Source: Gordionus sp. m RMFG-2023 (lineage: Eukaryota > Nematomorpha > Gordioida > Chordodea > Parachordodidae). From it: 64,000 bases of DNA. Of this stretch, positions 10,891 to 24,383 are shown in pieces; position 1 is the stretch's first letter; each line of letters opens with the position of its first letter. The notes beneath the pieces are model-generated. The model was not told the DNA's origin. It saw nothing but the letters and a program-made list of their open reading frames with translations, and searched no databases. The stretch is taken from contig NC_088775.1 of NCBI RefSeq assembly GCF_954871325.1, positions 39,471,561 through 39,535,560 on the forward strand, read 5' to 3'. The position numbers and the translations under genes were made by a program.

Positions 10891-12541
10891 CAGGGTTGCC
10901 ATGTCTCCCCCTATCAGCGGGAGACTCCCGCAATTTTTTAGTTCACGCAGACATCTTTTTCCCGCAAAACTACCGCAATTTTTTTATTTAGTATTTTAAC
11001 GTTTTTAATATATAAGTAATAGCTTTGAGAGACAGTAATTGATTATTTTTATATAAAATAAATTTTAAATATTTATTTGAAAAACATGTCCAGTTGTAAA
11101 TTTCTTTCTATCCTGTTTTATTTTTATCCAATAAAAAATCAGAATCATTTTATTCATATAAGTCAGTACAGGGGAGTATATCAACATCGATTGCAATACA
11201 AAAATATTCTTAAAAAATAATAAGTAATACAGATGTAACTACAGTTGCGGAAATCGTATTCAACTATCATGTAGTTAAACAATCACAGAGATATATCATC
11301 ACAATGTGGGTCGAATCTTTTCAATGATATTTAACGACTCCAATATAAGTGCAAATCTTGTGGTAGAACAAAAATAAGCAAGTCTATCACAAGCTTTTTA
11401 GTGCTTGAATCCTAGAGGTCAATTCTAGACGATTTGAATGGTGGGCATCCATATGCTATTCTAACAGATGCATCTAATAAGAGAAATATTAAAACTTCCT
11501 TTGATCCTTCACTATTTCCACAAGAATAAGAACATTTCAATAAAACTGTTAAAAAATTTTTCCTCGGATAGTGAAAAATCCAACGATGTAGCTAACTACA
11601 CAATGGTAAATATAGCTGATTCAGGGTTATCAATTATTTGCATGTCAGCTTTCTGCACTGATAATGCCTGTAAATTTTGGCAAGAACCAAAGTTACCGAA
11701 TTGAGGCAGCACAATAATGAATTAATACCAATTGGCTGTTGAATCAGCTATATTTATCATTATGTGGCTGGCAACATTGTTGGATTTTTCACTATCCGAG
11801 GAAAATATTTTAACAGTTTTATTGCAATGTTCTTATTCTTGTTGAAATAGCGAAGGATCGAGGGAAATGTTTTAATATTTCCCTTATTAGATGTATCTGT
11901 GAGAATTGCATATGGATGCCCATCTTTCAAATCGTCTAGAATTGACCTCTAGAATTGACCTCTAGGATTTAGATACTAAAACATTTATGATAGCCTTTCT
12001 CATTTTTGTTTTGCCACAAGTAAGGTTTGCACTTATATTGGAGTGTTTAAATATCATGAGAAAAAGATTCGACCCACATTGTGATGATATAACTCTGTGA
12101 ATGATTAATTACATGATAGATGTATACGATTTCCGCAAATGTAGTTGCATCAGTATTATTTATTATTTTTGAGAATATTTTTGTATTGCAATCGATGTAG
12201 ATATACTCCCCTGTACTGACTTATATGAATGAAAGATTTATTATTGGATAAAAATAAAACAGGATAAAAAGAAATTTACAAACTAGACATGTTTTTCGAA
12301 TAAATATTTAAAATTTATTTTAAAAATATAAAAATAATCAATTAATGTCTCTCAAAATTATTATTTATATATAAAAACGTTAAAATACTAATAAAAAAAA
12401 ATTGAGGAAGAAATTAAAAAATTGCGGTGTATTTTTGAGGGAGATTTCTAATTGCGGTAGTTTTGCGGAAGAGAGATGTCTGCGTGTAAACTAAAAAATT
12501 GCAGTAGTCTCCCGCTGATGGAAGGAGACATGACAACCCTG
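10891..12541. mobile_element. Head-to-head pair of CAGGGTTGCC hAT copies
   Basis: A plus-strand copy begins CAGGGTTGCCATGTCTCC at 10891. A minus-strand copy ends with GACAACCCTG at 12541. They meet near 11740, forming a palindrome with arms of about 800-850 bp. Both arms carry the same decayed transposase block (DDLNGGHPYAILTDASNK-like and FSSDSEKSN) with stops and frame breaks. The first copy is preceded by ctactaag, but no matching 8-bp duplication follows 12541, so the pair arose by rearrangement or by insertion of one copy into the other. Confidence 0.7.
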
Positions 12542-13600
12542 ATCATATATATCATCATATATCTGAGTCACAATTTCGTCAATGGATTTTCTCATTTTAG
12601 TAGCTCTATCGACCATTATATAAGAGCTATTCCTTATGGATGTGTCTAATTTTAATTTTAGATATTTCATCGGGGGAAGTAAGGAAGAATATACATTTTT
12701 CATTATTTGTCTTTATAAAAGAATTACGAATAGCCTTAATGATTGTTCTTAATTTTGATAATTGACTGTCATCATTCTTGAGTATTTCTTGTACTATTAA
12801 ATGAGTACGTGTGCAAAACATCGTGCATCTAAAATTTTACAAGTTGGGAGTTTTATACAAAGAATTTTTATGAAAGTTGAATTCGAGCTTGCATTATCAC
12901 AAGTAATTGCTATGTTACTCATATCGATATTAAAATTTTTTAAAATTTGAGAAAACTCTCCATATATATTTTTACCAGAATGGGAATCAGTAAATGGTAC
13001 TATACATAATAACAGATTTCATCTTCCATTTTTCATCTATAAAGTGGCAGTCAACCCTAAAAATGGTACATTAGTAATGCCTGACCATTGTCGGTGGTAA
13101 TGTTGGTTTGGCACTTTAAATCATTTATAATTATTTTAACTTTATTGTATTCTTTGTTATAAATTTCATTCATATATAGTTTAATTGAGGGTATTAAACA
13201 AATTTTTACAATAGGATTTAAAGCTCTAACAAATGATTTAAATACATTTGTGGGAAAATTTTAAATGTATATTTGACTTGAGCAAAAATTTAAAAAAATA
13301 ATGTTTAATATCATCAATATTTTGGTTAAATCATTTAATGGTTTTCTATTGTTTTATTATTTTGAATCTTTTGATGAAATCTGTTATTGTGATTAATTAG
13401 TGCAGAGGTGGGTTTTTTCTTACATATTATTTCTAGCTTACATATTTTACTTTACATTTGGCAGTTACTGTTTTAGAATAATGAAGATAATGTTTCCATA
13501 TTAAAGAATTTTTTCGCCTTGCATCAGGTTCAGCTTGATCAGATATTTATTAGATAGAAGTATATCTAAAACCTATTGAGGATTGGCTTTGTCCATCACC
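12542..13600 (-). pseudogene. hAT transposase remnant, different family
   Basis: On the minus strand, fragments read TDSHSGKNIYGEFSQILKNF, ITCDNASSNSTFIKIL, CKILDARCFAH, then in another frame HLIVQEILKN and VDRATKMRKSIDEIV. Order and spacing (DN..N, then C.AH.LNL, then R.S) follow the hAT catalytic core. Several stops and shifts make it a fossil. No TIR could be assigned. It lies between the 12541 and 14401 hAT ends. Confidence 0.65.
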
Positions 13601-14400
13601 ACCTCTTCCTACATCAAGATTTTTAAATTGATCTTTGAATATATTTAAAATTATATAAATGATATAAAATCTAAGTTTACCATCCTATATGAGATTCCAG
13701 ATATGATACATTAGCAGCTGAAGGAAAAAATATTTAAAATATTGAGGAGAATAATATGATTCCGAGATTGTTTTCTGCAATTTTATTCAACATCATATAG
13801 CACATGAGAGGTAGTTAAGAGTACATAGAAGTATACCTATATCAAACATAATACATCAGAATATTTTACATCATCAAAGTCTTAGTATCGCGAAATCAAA
13901 AAAAGAATATTTACATTATGAGTGTCCTTACAAAAATGTTAGCTATGTATATTAATCGATAAAATAAATAATAATAAAATAATAATGAATCATTAAGTTA
14001 GGCAAAACGAAGATAATATTCTTCGTTTAAAATTAAATTTAACTGAAGTGTTAAAATAATAAAAAAATGTAAATTGTAACGCGATAAAATATAAACAAAA
14101 CTAAAATAATTTAAATTACACCTTAAGGCATAAAACTAAAATATATTTATATATATATAACAAATTTAAAACAACTTAAGAAACAGTAAATCAATTAATA
14201 CTTCAGAACATTAGCAATTCTTTTAAATCAATCCTTTCTTATAGTGAGAATTTTATATTAATTTTGTAGTACATAGATTATAGACTATTATTTAAAATTG
14301 AATTAAAATTATTTAAGATGTAATATCATTTTATTAGAGGTGATTATGACAATGTAATTAATAGTGGGGATGAAGATTTATATAAGATAGTGATCATGAT
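13601..14400. other. AT-rich spacer, nothing recognised
   Basis: Low-complexity AT-rich DNA without a convincing open frame, TIR or tandem repeat. Confidence 0.5.
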
Positions 14401-16250
14401 CAGGATTGCCATGTCTCCCCCCATCAGCGGGAGACTCCAGCAATTTTTTAGTTTACTCGCAGACATCTCTCTCCCGCAAAACTACCGCAATTGGAAATCT
14501 TCCGCAAACTGCTACCGCAATTTTTTAATTTCTCCCGCATTTTTTTTAGTATTTTAACGTTTTATATAAATAATAATTTTGAGAGACAGTAATTGATTTA
14601 TTTGAAAAACATGTCCAGTTTGTAAAGTTTTTTTATCCTGTTTTATTTTTATTAAATAATATATCAACATCATTTTATTCATGTAAGTCAATACAGGGTA
14701 TATCAACATCGATTGCACTACAAAAATATTCTCCTAAAATAATAAATTACAGTTACGGAAATCGTATACAACTATCATTTAGTTCAACATTCACATATCT
14801 ATATCGTCACAATGTGGGTCGAATTTTTCCCATGATATTTAACGACCCAATATAGGTGCAAATCTTACTTTTGGTAGAACAAAAATGAGCAAGGTTATCA
14901 CAAGTGTTTTAGAACCTGAATCCTGGAGGTCAATTCTAGACGATTTGAAAGATGGACATCCATATACAATTCTAACAGATGCATCTAACAAGGGAAATAT
15001 TAAAACATTTCCCTCGATCCTTCACTATTTCAACAAGAATAAGAACATTTCAATAAAACAGTTAAAAAAATTTTCCTCGGATAGTGAAAAATCCAACGGT
15101 ATAGCTAACCACATAATGGTAAATATAGCTGATTCAGGGTTATTAATGAGTTGCATGACAGCTTTTTGCACTGATTATGCCTATATAAATTTTGGCAAAA
15201 TTGAGGCAGCACAATAATGAATTAATATCAATTGGCTGTATATGCCATATACTACATAATTCTTGCAAGAAGGCATGTAGATGTCGAAATAATTGTGATG
15301 AAAGTATTTAGTTCATCAACTAAAAGTGTTGATGAATTAAAAGAGTTAATGGAGTGGTCTGACTTGGAATGGTGTAAGTTGTTGCGGTTATCATTAATAC
15401 CCGTCATCGATAGAATTTTAAAATTTTACAAACCCTTAAAAAATTCTTAAATAAAGATTTTAAAAGCTAACCAAAAATTTTGAAAAATTTTTTCGAGTAT
15501 GAAATGGCAGAAGCTGGGATTAGTTTCACATGTAGGAAATCTACTTCATGCAGTTAATATTCGTTGCAATCAGAATCTTCTTTTTTAATAAAGGTTCACA
15601 AAATCATGTTACAGCTCTGTTCATCTCAACAGTTAAAAATTTATAATAAATTTTATGGCGCTATTGCTAAATAATATTATATTAAAATGTTCAAATAATA
15701 CTATAATACATTTTTAAATGAAGCAGTTATTAAGACAGTTTTAGAATATTTACAATCAAAATTTGATTAACTCTATTTACAAATGTATAAATATTATGAC
15801 CTTGGAACAGAAACTATCAATTGAGGTTTTTATAATATAATAAATATATTAAAAATATGGAAAGACATTGATGTCTTGTTTGAGGAGATTGTAATTCTCT
15901 CTATTTTTTATGATTCGCCAGAATATTTAAAGTTAGATGGTTTAAATCTGAGGAGAAATGGGTAGAATTTTTTCGTAATAACAATAAATCCCCATGCTTG
16001 GAAAAAGATGCCACTATGTCTTCTCCTTATCTCATTCCAATGCCTCAACCGAGCTCATTTTTAGCCTGATGAGGACTGCCTGGAAAAAGGAGAGAAATCG
16101 GACATAAGAGGCGGAGCTAATGGTTAAACAAATTTATAATATGTCATGCCAGGATATAAATATCTCAATAACGACGGTAAACGTATAGTTTCATTATTCA
16201 AATCTCAAATAAAATATAATTAACACATTATAACTATTTATCTTCCATAT
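14401..16250 (+). mobile_element. hAT transposon, CAGGGTTGCC family, longest copy
   Basis: Starts CAGGATTGCCATGTCTCC. Its transposase frames are 14885-15217 (starts MSKVITSVLEPESWRSILDD), 15232-15450 (HVDVEIIVMKVFSS...KELMEWSDLEWCKLLRLS), and a C-terminal block near 16050-16150 with FSLMRTAWKKERNRT and YNMSCQDI. This order (DD/E core, VDVE helix region, LLR...D RILKFY, then the final dimerisation block) is that of hAT transposases. It is broken by several stops and shifts but is the most complete of the four copies of this family. No clean right terminus is visible; the sequence runs into the inverted copy after about 16250. Confidence 0.7.
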
Positions 16251-17425
16251 TTTTTTTATATTTTATAAAATCTTATTTATACATTCGCATAAAAATAAAT
16301 ATATTTTTTACATTGTAAATCAAAAATAGAGAGCATTACAATCTCCTCAAACAAGACATCAATGTCTATCGGTATCTTTAAAATATTTGAACACTTTAAT
16401 ATAGTTTTAGCAATGGGGTCATAAAATTTATTATCAATTTTTAACTGTAAAGATGAATACATCTGCAGCATAATTTTGTGAATTATTGTTAAAATTCTTC
16501 TGATTGCAACTGCACATTAACAGTATGTAGTAGATTTTCTACATGTGAAATCATTCCTAAATATACCCCTGCCATTAATTATTGAAAAATTTTTTAAAAT
16601 GTTAGGACAGCTTTTATAATCTTTATTTAAGAAATTTTTTTAAAGGTTGATAAAATTTAAAAATTCTATCGATGGCGGGCATTAGGAACATATCAAAACC
16701 AACATTGTGCTCACCCAATTCTGTAAATACGCTTTGGTTTTTTCCAAATTCACTGAGGCATTATCAGATCAGAAAACTGACATGCAATTTATTGATCACC
16801 CGAATCTGCTATATTTACCATTATATGGTTAGCTATGTCTTAGGATTTTTCACTATTTGAGGAGAAAATATTTAATAGTTTTATTGAAAGAACCTTAAAT
16901 TTGTTGAAATAGCGGAGGATCAATATTTTAATATTTCCCTTATTAGATGCATCTATTAGAATTGCATATATATGCCCATCTTTCAAATTGTCAAGAAATG
17001 ACCTCCTGGATTCAGGTCCTAAAACATTGATGATATCCTCGCTCATTTTTGTTCTACAAGTAAAGTTTTCATTTATCTTGATGAGGAAAAGATTCTGCCC
17101 ACATTGTAATGATAAGTTGCTCTGTGAATGTTGTACTACAAGATAAGTGATAACAATTGCCGCAACTGTAGTTGCATCTGTATAATTTCTTATTTATAGA
17201 GAATATTTTTGTTTTACAATGAATGTAAATACACTCCCCTGCACTGATTATAATAATATGATTGAATTATAATAAATAAAATAATTATCAATGAAATGAG
17301 TACAATATTATCTTATTATGTATTTAAACTTGATACGTGATAAATAAGCGCCTATCCTTATAATGTTATACACACACACGGTAGATTTGCAATTGCGGTC
17401 TTGCGGGATATTCGCATAAAATATT
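16251..17425 (-). mobile_element. Inverted, internally deleted copy of the same hAT
   Basis: Minus-strand frames 16277-16471 (DVLFEEIVMLSIF, matching the plus copy near 15880) and 16840-17046 (ESRRSFLDNLKDGH, ILIDASNKGN) match the copy at 14401-16250. The eroded end near 17380-17425 still shows the CCCGCAA..CCGCAATTG motif of the family. Together with 14401-16250 it makes a tail-to-tail palindrome. Much of the middle is deleted. Confidence 0.65.
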
Positions 17426-17580
17426 GTAAAATTAAAATCGTTTGTTTTTTTTATAAAATTTTAACTTGTTTACATTCTTTTATATTTAAAAAGGTCGTTG
17501 GTTTTTTTTATAAATTAATATATTAATAAATCATGATGTTATTTTATTTTGAAAAATATTTACCCACTTTGCATTTGTAT

Positions 17581-18524
17581 CAGTGGCGTCGCTAAGAGGG
17601 GGAAGCGCAGGGGCTCGAGCCCCATTAAAAATTTGAATAGCCCCCTGAAGCAAATTTTTTTTTAATGGCTCCTTAATATCCCCATAACTAAAAATAAATT
17701 TTTTTGATTGCCCACTGAATGATTTCTTTATAATTCTATTGAGTAATATCTATATTTAATTTTATAATTTAAAAATTAATAAGTGTATCTAATTAGGTTA
17801 ATACTTGTAAATAATATTTTCACTATGTTAGCTTGAAATCAAATTCTATGTTAAAAATGTAATATTAATATCACTCACTAAATATTAATTTAGCATTAAC
17901 AGTTGAAGGTTTATTGACTTTTATTATTTAAATTATTATATAACCCTAATTAAATAAATATTAATTGAAAATTAACAAATTTAATATTGTAATTAGCTGA
18001 GTTCAAAATCACTAATCAATTATATTATTGATATTTAAATTTAATTACCATGCCTCAAACATATAGTTTATAATCCTCTATTAGATATAATTGGTTATAA
18101 AAGATTAGGTTAAATACCACTTTGACGTATTTGACAATTATATAATTTATTACAGTTAATATTTTAATAAATTTTACTAATAAATGTTTTTCATAATAAA
18201 TAAAAGTAAAAAATTGCTTTTAATATTTAACGCCATCTAATTATTTAGAAATATATTTAAAATTTTAACATCTTATAATTTATCCCATAATGTATGTAAT
18301 AAATTAGATAACTTTTTTTCTCTTTTTTGCGTGTTTTTAGGAAAGCTATTTTTTTATTATTTGAAAAACAGTTTTGAGTTAAATTTTTAATACTAGTATA
18401 TTTTTGATATTATTACAAACTAATACTATTTTAAGATATAATATACCAACTAGAAGTGGTGCGACAATAATATATAAAACCTTAATTAATTTCTTTTATC
18501 ATATCATATCACTCTGGTAGGTCC
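17581..18524. mobile_element. hAT-like left end CAGTGGCG, then AT-rich spacer
   Basis: CAGTGGCGTCGCTAAGAGGG at 17581 followed by GGGGCTCGAGCCCC resembles the ends of the element at 9053. No partner end or duplication was found; the similar end at 33250 has different flanks. From about 17700 to 18524 I see only AT-rich DNA. Confidence 0.4.
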
Positions 18525-20110
18525 GGTAAGAACGATGTAAGGATCAATTACCAAAACCTATGCCATTATTTAGAGTCTTAATTGATCCTAATTGATCTTC
18601 AAACCAGACATCAGCGGAATAAAAGGTTATTGAGTTATAAGCAAAATAATGAAAGTGCGAAGATTTGTAGCTGTAGGAATGATTTGGGGATCAATTACCG
18701 AAACTTATACCATTGTATAGCCCGTTAATTTATCCTAATTGATCTTCTATCCGGAAAGCAGCGGAATGAACCGTTACTGAGTTATGAGCAAAATAAGAAA
18801 GTGCTGGCACTTAGCCAAAACCGAAAATATAAAAGATCACAATCTGAAATTTGGCAATTATTTAGGCTTTAATTTGTGCGTTAATAATTTCCAAACCGGA
18901 TATCGATATCACTAACCGCAACCGAGTTATGACCTGTTTTTAAAGCGTGAAGTTGTAAGAATTTTTTTAAAAAGTGAGGATCAATTACCAAAAACTATAC
19001 CTAATTGTGGTGCGTTAATTGATCCTCCAGAATCTTTAAACCGCATATCAACGGAATGAACCGTTCGTGAGTTATAAGCAAAATAGAAAGGTTTTGGCAT
19101 CTTGCCAAAATTAAAAATTTGAGCAATCATTTTTTTTAATTATAACCAATATTTAGTACCTTATTTGATCCTCCGTATTCATCAAACGGAATGTCAAAAA
19201 AATTAAAGACTATTGAGTTATAAGCAAAATAATGAAAGGGTGAAGATTTGCAGCTGTAGGAACGATTTGAGGATCAATTACCGAAACTTATACCATTGTA
19301 TAGCCCGTTAATTGATCCTAATTGATCTTCTATCCGGAAAGCAGCGGAATAAACCGTTACTGAGTTATGAGCAAAATAAGAAAGTGCTGGCACTTAGCCA
19401 AAACCGAAAATATAAAAGATCACGATCTGAAATTTGGCAATTATTTAGGCTTTAATTTGTGCGTTAATAATTTCCAAACTGGATATCGATATCACTGACC
19501 GCAACCGAGTTATGACCTGTTTTTAAAGCGTGAAGTTGTAAGAATTTTTTTAAAAAGTGAGGATGAATTACCAAAAACTATACCAAATTGTGGTGCGTTA
19601 ATTGATCCTCCAGAATCTTTAAACCGCATATCAACGGAATAAACCGTTCGTGAGTTATAAGCAAAACAAAAAAGTATTGGCACTTTGCCAAAACTGTCAA
19701 AACCGAAAATAAAAAAGATCATGTTTTGAAACTTGACAATTATGTAGTATTCAATACGTACATTAACAATCACCAAACCGGATATCGATATCACTAACCA
19801 ATACCGAGTTATAACCGTTTTAAAAACGTTAAGTTAGAAGAATTAATTTAGAAAGTGAGGATCAATTACCGATAATTGTGCCAAAGTGTAGTACGTTAAT
19901 TGATCCTCCAGAACCTATAAACCCCATACCAGCGGAATGAACCTGGTGAGTTATATGCAAAATAGAAAAGTTTTGGCATTTTACCAAAATCTAAAATTCG
20001 AATTTTATTTAGAGCCAATATTTAGTGCATCAATTGATCCTCCGCATTTAAAAGGAATGTCAAAAAAAATAAAGAAAAATGAGTTATTAACAATAAGTGT
20101 TTCAGGGACG
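18525..20110. repeat. GGATCAATTA satellite, left arm of giant inverted repeat
   Basis: About nine subunits of roughly 115-170 bp alternate two types. One carries AGCGGAATGAACCGTTACTG and the other CCGGATATCGATATCACTAA. All are bounded by GGATCAATTACC or TTAATTGATCCTCC. The same array lies inverted at 30060-32254; the outermost shared motif is GTAAGAACGATGTAAGGATC at 18525 and inverted at 32254. Open frames of 60-94 codons in these arrays repeat with the unit and are not called as genes. Confidence 0.85.
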
Positions 20111-21665
20111 TGACAAATTTTGTATTCTTTAACGATGAAACTTATTTCTTAGAGTTCCATTACTAGTGAGCACTTTAATAAGTTTAATAGCCCAAATTAA
20201 AATAAAAGTTAATAACAAATAAATGGTGGTACACCAAAACAAAATCTAGAGCAGAAGAAAACATCCTGTTTTTGCCATTATTTAGTTATTTATTAGTTAA
20301 ATTTCGTATTTAATTTGGTTAGCCCCATTATAATTTTTTTTAAAAGCTATGTAAATAATTCAAGGTCAAATTTTGACCTGAGAAATTATGGAAGCACTGC
20401 CCTATTAAATTATTACGATTTGCTAGGCCAATAATGTAGCTTTAAAGGCTATTATGTTTCTGTTATAAAAGTCTATTCCTTCCTAATTGATAGATCTCAA
20501 CATTTTTAAACAAATATATTCGAAGATGTACTTATAATTTTGAATTACAGTAGCTATCTAGAAAAATTATGTTTTTATAACTTTTTAATACTTGGTCGTT
20601 TCAATGTATACTTAATATCATTCTCAAAAATTACCCTAAAAACTTTATACAATGAATATATAATATTTTTAATACTTTATTCGCAAATATCCCATGTATA
20701 TATTCCCAAATATCATCCTGGATTCAAATTATATCGCTACTAAATTTCATTTAACTTTGTTGTAGTAATATAAAATTTAGCCAAATATATCGGCCTTTAT
20801 GGCTTTTGAATTTGTCCCTTTATTTTAATCTCATATCTATATATATAATCCTCAAAAAACATCAATCAAATTTAGCCCATAGTATTTTTTTAAAAATATT
20901 TGTCCAATAAAAGTCATAACATATAAATTAGTTACTGATCATAGTCAAATATATTTTTGTTTTTAAATTATGTAATACTCATTTCTTTTTTAATTATTGG
21001 AAGTTTGTCCTACTTCATTGACAAATTTTGATAATTTAATTTATGTTAAATTATAATTTTAATCTATAAATTATTTAGCCATCTATCATCATATTAATAT
21101 TTATTTTAATTACATTATATTTAAAAGTAGAAATGTAAATGTTTTATCTATTTTTTAGAATATAAATTATAAATATAAATAAATAAAATTTTATTATTTT
21201 GAAAATTTTTTTTATTGTGCACATAAATTAAAATAACTAAATATATACTTTATAGACATATTTTATCATAAAATGTCATAGGTAATCAGTAATATTTTAA
21301 CAAAGAATTTTCCTATGGGTCTCAAGAATAAGCTAATTTAAAGATATTTTGATTCACAAAATATCACTCTTAGTCTTAATAGGTTGGAATTAGTTTGAAG
21401 GGGGGGGGGGTTAAAAAGAATAAAAATTAGATATTTAAATAAAAGGTAACATTTGTCGTTGAAGAACAAAGAAAATTCTTATTCACCGCCATTTTTGACG
21501 GGCTATCTACAAGTAATATAATAGTGAAGGAATGTTGAAAAATAATATGAGCGAATAATAATATATTATTCAGAAAAGGAAAAAACATAGGTAATTTATT
21601 ATATTCGCTATATATATATTTATTATAAGCGCGGGGATGTAGCGTATTAATTAGTAATTGCTGTT
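20111..21665. repeat. Inner part of left arm, with later insertions
   Basis: 20350-20580 (around GTAGCTATCTAGAAAAATTAT) and 21514-21665 (TAATATAATAGTGAAGGAAT, ATATATTTATTATAAGCG) match, inverted, 29680-30060 of the right arm. Relative to the right arm, this arm holds extra DNA at about 20580-20800 and the short Helitron at 20836-21513. Confidence 0.7.
20836..21513 (+). mobile_element. Short non-autonomous Helitron, 678 bp
   Basis: Starts TCTATATATATAATCCTC and ends with hairpin CCGCCATTTTTGACGGG, 11 bases and CAAG (CTAG in the other copies), inserted between A and T. Terminal sequences match the 3.64-kb copy at 134-3774. A run of ten G lies near the 3' end. No coding content. Confidence 0.75.
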
Positions 21666-21813
21666 GAATCCTTTCAGTTTAAGTAAACTTGGGTATTTCA
21701 TAGGAAATCTGTGGAATTGATTCGAACTTCATCCAATCGCCAGGTTGTTGTTGTAGGTACGGGCAGGCCCGAGATCAGGGAAAAGATCATAACGTTATCT
21801 AATATCCCTGAGA

Positions 21814-22084
21814 AAGCTATCTATAAAGATTATAAATTATTTTAACTATATAATACTTGATTCTCAGTTATTCAATTCGATGTACAGATATTGTGTAATA
21901 TCCCTGGTTATTCAATTCGATTTACAGATATTGTGTAATATCCGTTAGAAAGCTATCTATAAAGATTATAAATTATTTTAACTATATAATACTTGGTTCT
22001 CAGTTATTCAATTCGATGTACAGATATTGTGTAATATCCCTGTTTATTCAATTCGATTTACAGATATTGTGTAATATCCGTTAG
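21814..22084. repeat. Tandem duplication, about 135 bp x 2
   Basis: AAAGCTATCTATAAAGATTA through GTAATATCCGTTAG is repeated twice. Within each copy a 40-bp piece (TTATTCAATTCGATGTACAG...) is itself doubled. Confidence 0.85.
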
Positions 22085-22089
22085 AAAGC

Positions 22090-22207
22090 TGCCTAATAAA
22101 TGTCCAAACCTTTGTACCATGTATGAACAAATTTTCAGGCTTGCTAAGATTTTTTCGGAACATATTGAGTTAGCCGTTTTAAAAAATGGGCACAAATAGA
22201 ATCGTTT
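22090..22207 (-). mobile_element. Half copy of a 215-bp MITE family
   Basis: GTCCAAACCTTT ... ATTGAGTTAGCCGTTTTAAA ... CGTTTAACAAT matches one half of the elements at 54087-54300 and 62064-62277. No target duplication visible. Confidence 0.55.
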
Positions 22208-22274
22208 AACAATATTATATATTTTTTTTTAATTTCTATAAATTTGAAAATTATAAGATTTTTAGCCTAGAGTT

Positions 22275-22420
22275 GTTAATCGAAAGAGTCTTGAGCCAAA
22301 TTTTGGGTCGAAAAAATTGACCCAAACTGACTTGAGTTATGAACTCGAGTCGTGAACTCAAGTTTATATACTTAAATCGACTAGAAACTTGAGTCGTCGA
22401 CTAGAGAATGAGAATTTTCA
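22275..22420. repeat. TAGTG-family terminal fragment
   Basis: GAGTTGTTAATCGAAAGAGT then repeated GTCG/CGACT and GAACTCGAGTCG motifs, as in the arm at 39086-39310. It is probably a truncated end of the TAGTGTTGTTAA element family. 21666-21813 and 22421-22799 show nothing else. Confidence 0.4.
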
Positions 22421-22799
22421 TAATTATAACTATTTCTTATTTTTATTATGAATTTCTTCAAAGTAATAATAAAGATCGTTGTTTTTTGATCTTATAGCAT
22501 CACACAGCATATTTTTATTTTTTATATTAATGTGGTGCAGATATGCCCCAGGCTAGATTTCCATATCTACTGTTATTTTTTTGACGGATTTTATTCATAA
22601 TATAATATTTGGACTTTACGCTATATAATTTAAAAAATTGAGCATTTTTATCAGAACTTAAATCTTGGCCATTATGGATTAAATGGCCATACTGGAGCTA
22701 ATGGGAGGGAGTCTGAATTTAGTTTTTGCATGAATAATTGTAAATGTAAGAGGAATTTGGTGACGTAATGGAAATAGTTGTTTGATATATTTTCTTTAA

Positions 22800-23110
22800 G
22801 AAAGGTATAAATCGGGCCTAATTTTTCAAGCCCGGCTGGGCCCGAAATTTTTTTAAAAAAGTTTTGCTGACCCGGCCTGAATTTATTTAAATATAGAAAT
22901 TTATTTTTATAATTACTCAAAATAAAAGATATTGCTATATAAGTATAATCAAATATTTTTATTTTAAATAAAAAATATAACGTAAAATTCAAATATTTAA
23001 AAAAATTTCCAAGACCAGGTACCGGCTAGATTTTTTTAAAAAAAATATTAAATCCGATCCAGCCCCCATTTATTTTTAAAAAAATAAACCAAGGTACGGG
23101 CCGGACTGAT
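22800..23110. repeat. GGCCCGGGC-rich dispersed repeat
   Basis: Clusters of CCCGGC/GGCCCGG with AAATTTTTTTAAAAAA spacers at both ends of a 300-bp segment, resembling the insertion at 46676-46985. It may be a small TIR element, but no clean ends were found. Confidence 0.4.
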
Positions 23111-23543
23111 CTCTAGTCTGTCTAAGTACAAAAAAAATATTTTTTTCTTGATATTTTGATTAGATGCTTTAAAAATTTTAGTTATTCTTAATGTGTTAAT
23201 TAAAAATATTTTTTTTAAGAAATCACTAAAAAATAAAATTATAAATATATAATTGATTTATTAATCACATTTGGGAACTGGTTAATTTTTTTTATAATTA
23301 AAAACAATATTTGTAAATTTTTATAGGGTGTTTGTAAAAAATTTTGATATTTTTAAACTTTAATTAACACGAACGTCAAAGAAGTTAAGAATTAAAATAG
23401 TTTTTTTATGTTATGAACACATGTATATTTATATCATTTTTTGAGTTTGTAAAAAAACATTTCGATAAAAATTGATCTTTGTTTTGCTTATAACTAACCG
23501 TTAAACAAGATTAGCTAATATGCCTGCTTATTGAATGATAATA

Positions 23544-24383
23544 GGGCGGGGATGGTTGGGACACTTTCAAACCTTAATAATTTTAATATTAATAGACTTA
23601 TCTGAATAATTAAAACATCTTCTGAATCCCAGAAGTATTGGATATTTGAAATAATTAATATATATTTTATAAAGATTATATTTTTTAGAAAATTTAATTT
23701 AAAAAAAAAATTTTTTTTGCCCCAACTATGACAGACTCTGTGTATGTTGGGACACACATATGTGATAGTTGGGACACTCGTGAAATAGAGGTCTAAATTT
23801 AAAAATTTTAAATCAATAATCCAGTAAGACTAGATATGACACATATGATTTTATTGATAGTGTAATTCATAATCAATAACTATATAAAAAAATTTTAGCA
23901 AAATTTAGCATATTTTGAGAAAAAAAAATTGTAAAAAAAAATTTCATTTAATCATAAACATAGTGAAAGATAAGTATTAATTATTCATTATTCAAAATAC
24001 TAAATTAATAATAAAATTATAAAATGAGCTAAAATGGCGTATCCCAACTATACTATGACCAACTATGACCGAGCCCACTAACTTTATAAATATCAACCAA
24101 AATCATATTAATTCATGTTTATTGATTCCAAAAGTTTGCCAGATTGGGAAATAGGTTTAAACTTTCCTAAAATCTATTTATTAGGATTTTTGAAACGATA
24201 AAGGCAAATATTTTATATTAATTTTGATATGCCAAAACTTCTTCTGTAAAAATTAAAATACTAAATATTTTTCAAATTTTTTTTAGCTAATCATGTATGA
24301 CGTAATTATCTATGTTAAGCTCAAATTTCCAGTCTTATAAATAATAGCTCAAATTATAATCAGAGTGTCCTAACGTTCCCCTG
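23544..24383. mobile_element. TIR element with TA flanks, 0.84 kb
   Basis: Left end GGGCGGGGATGGTTGGGACA, right end inverted CAGGGGAACGTTAGGACACT, both bordered by TA. Internal CAACTATGAC and GTTGGGACAC repeats occur. TA borders and size suggest a non-autonomous Tc1/mariner-type element. Open frames inside are not credible. 23111-23543 is AT-rich without features. Confidence 0.5.

Noticed and set aside
22672-22992. Minus-strand 106-codon frame
   Set aside because: Runs through the GGCCCGGGC-rich repeat; composition follows the repeat.
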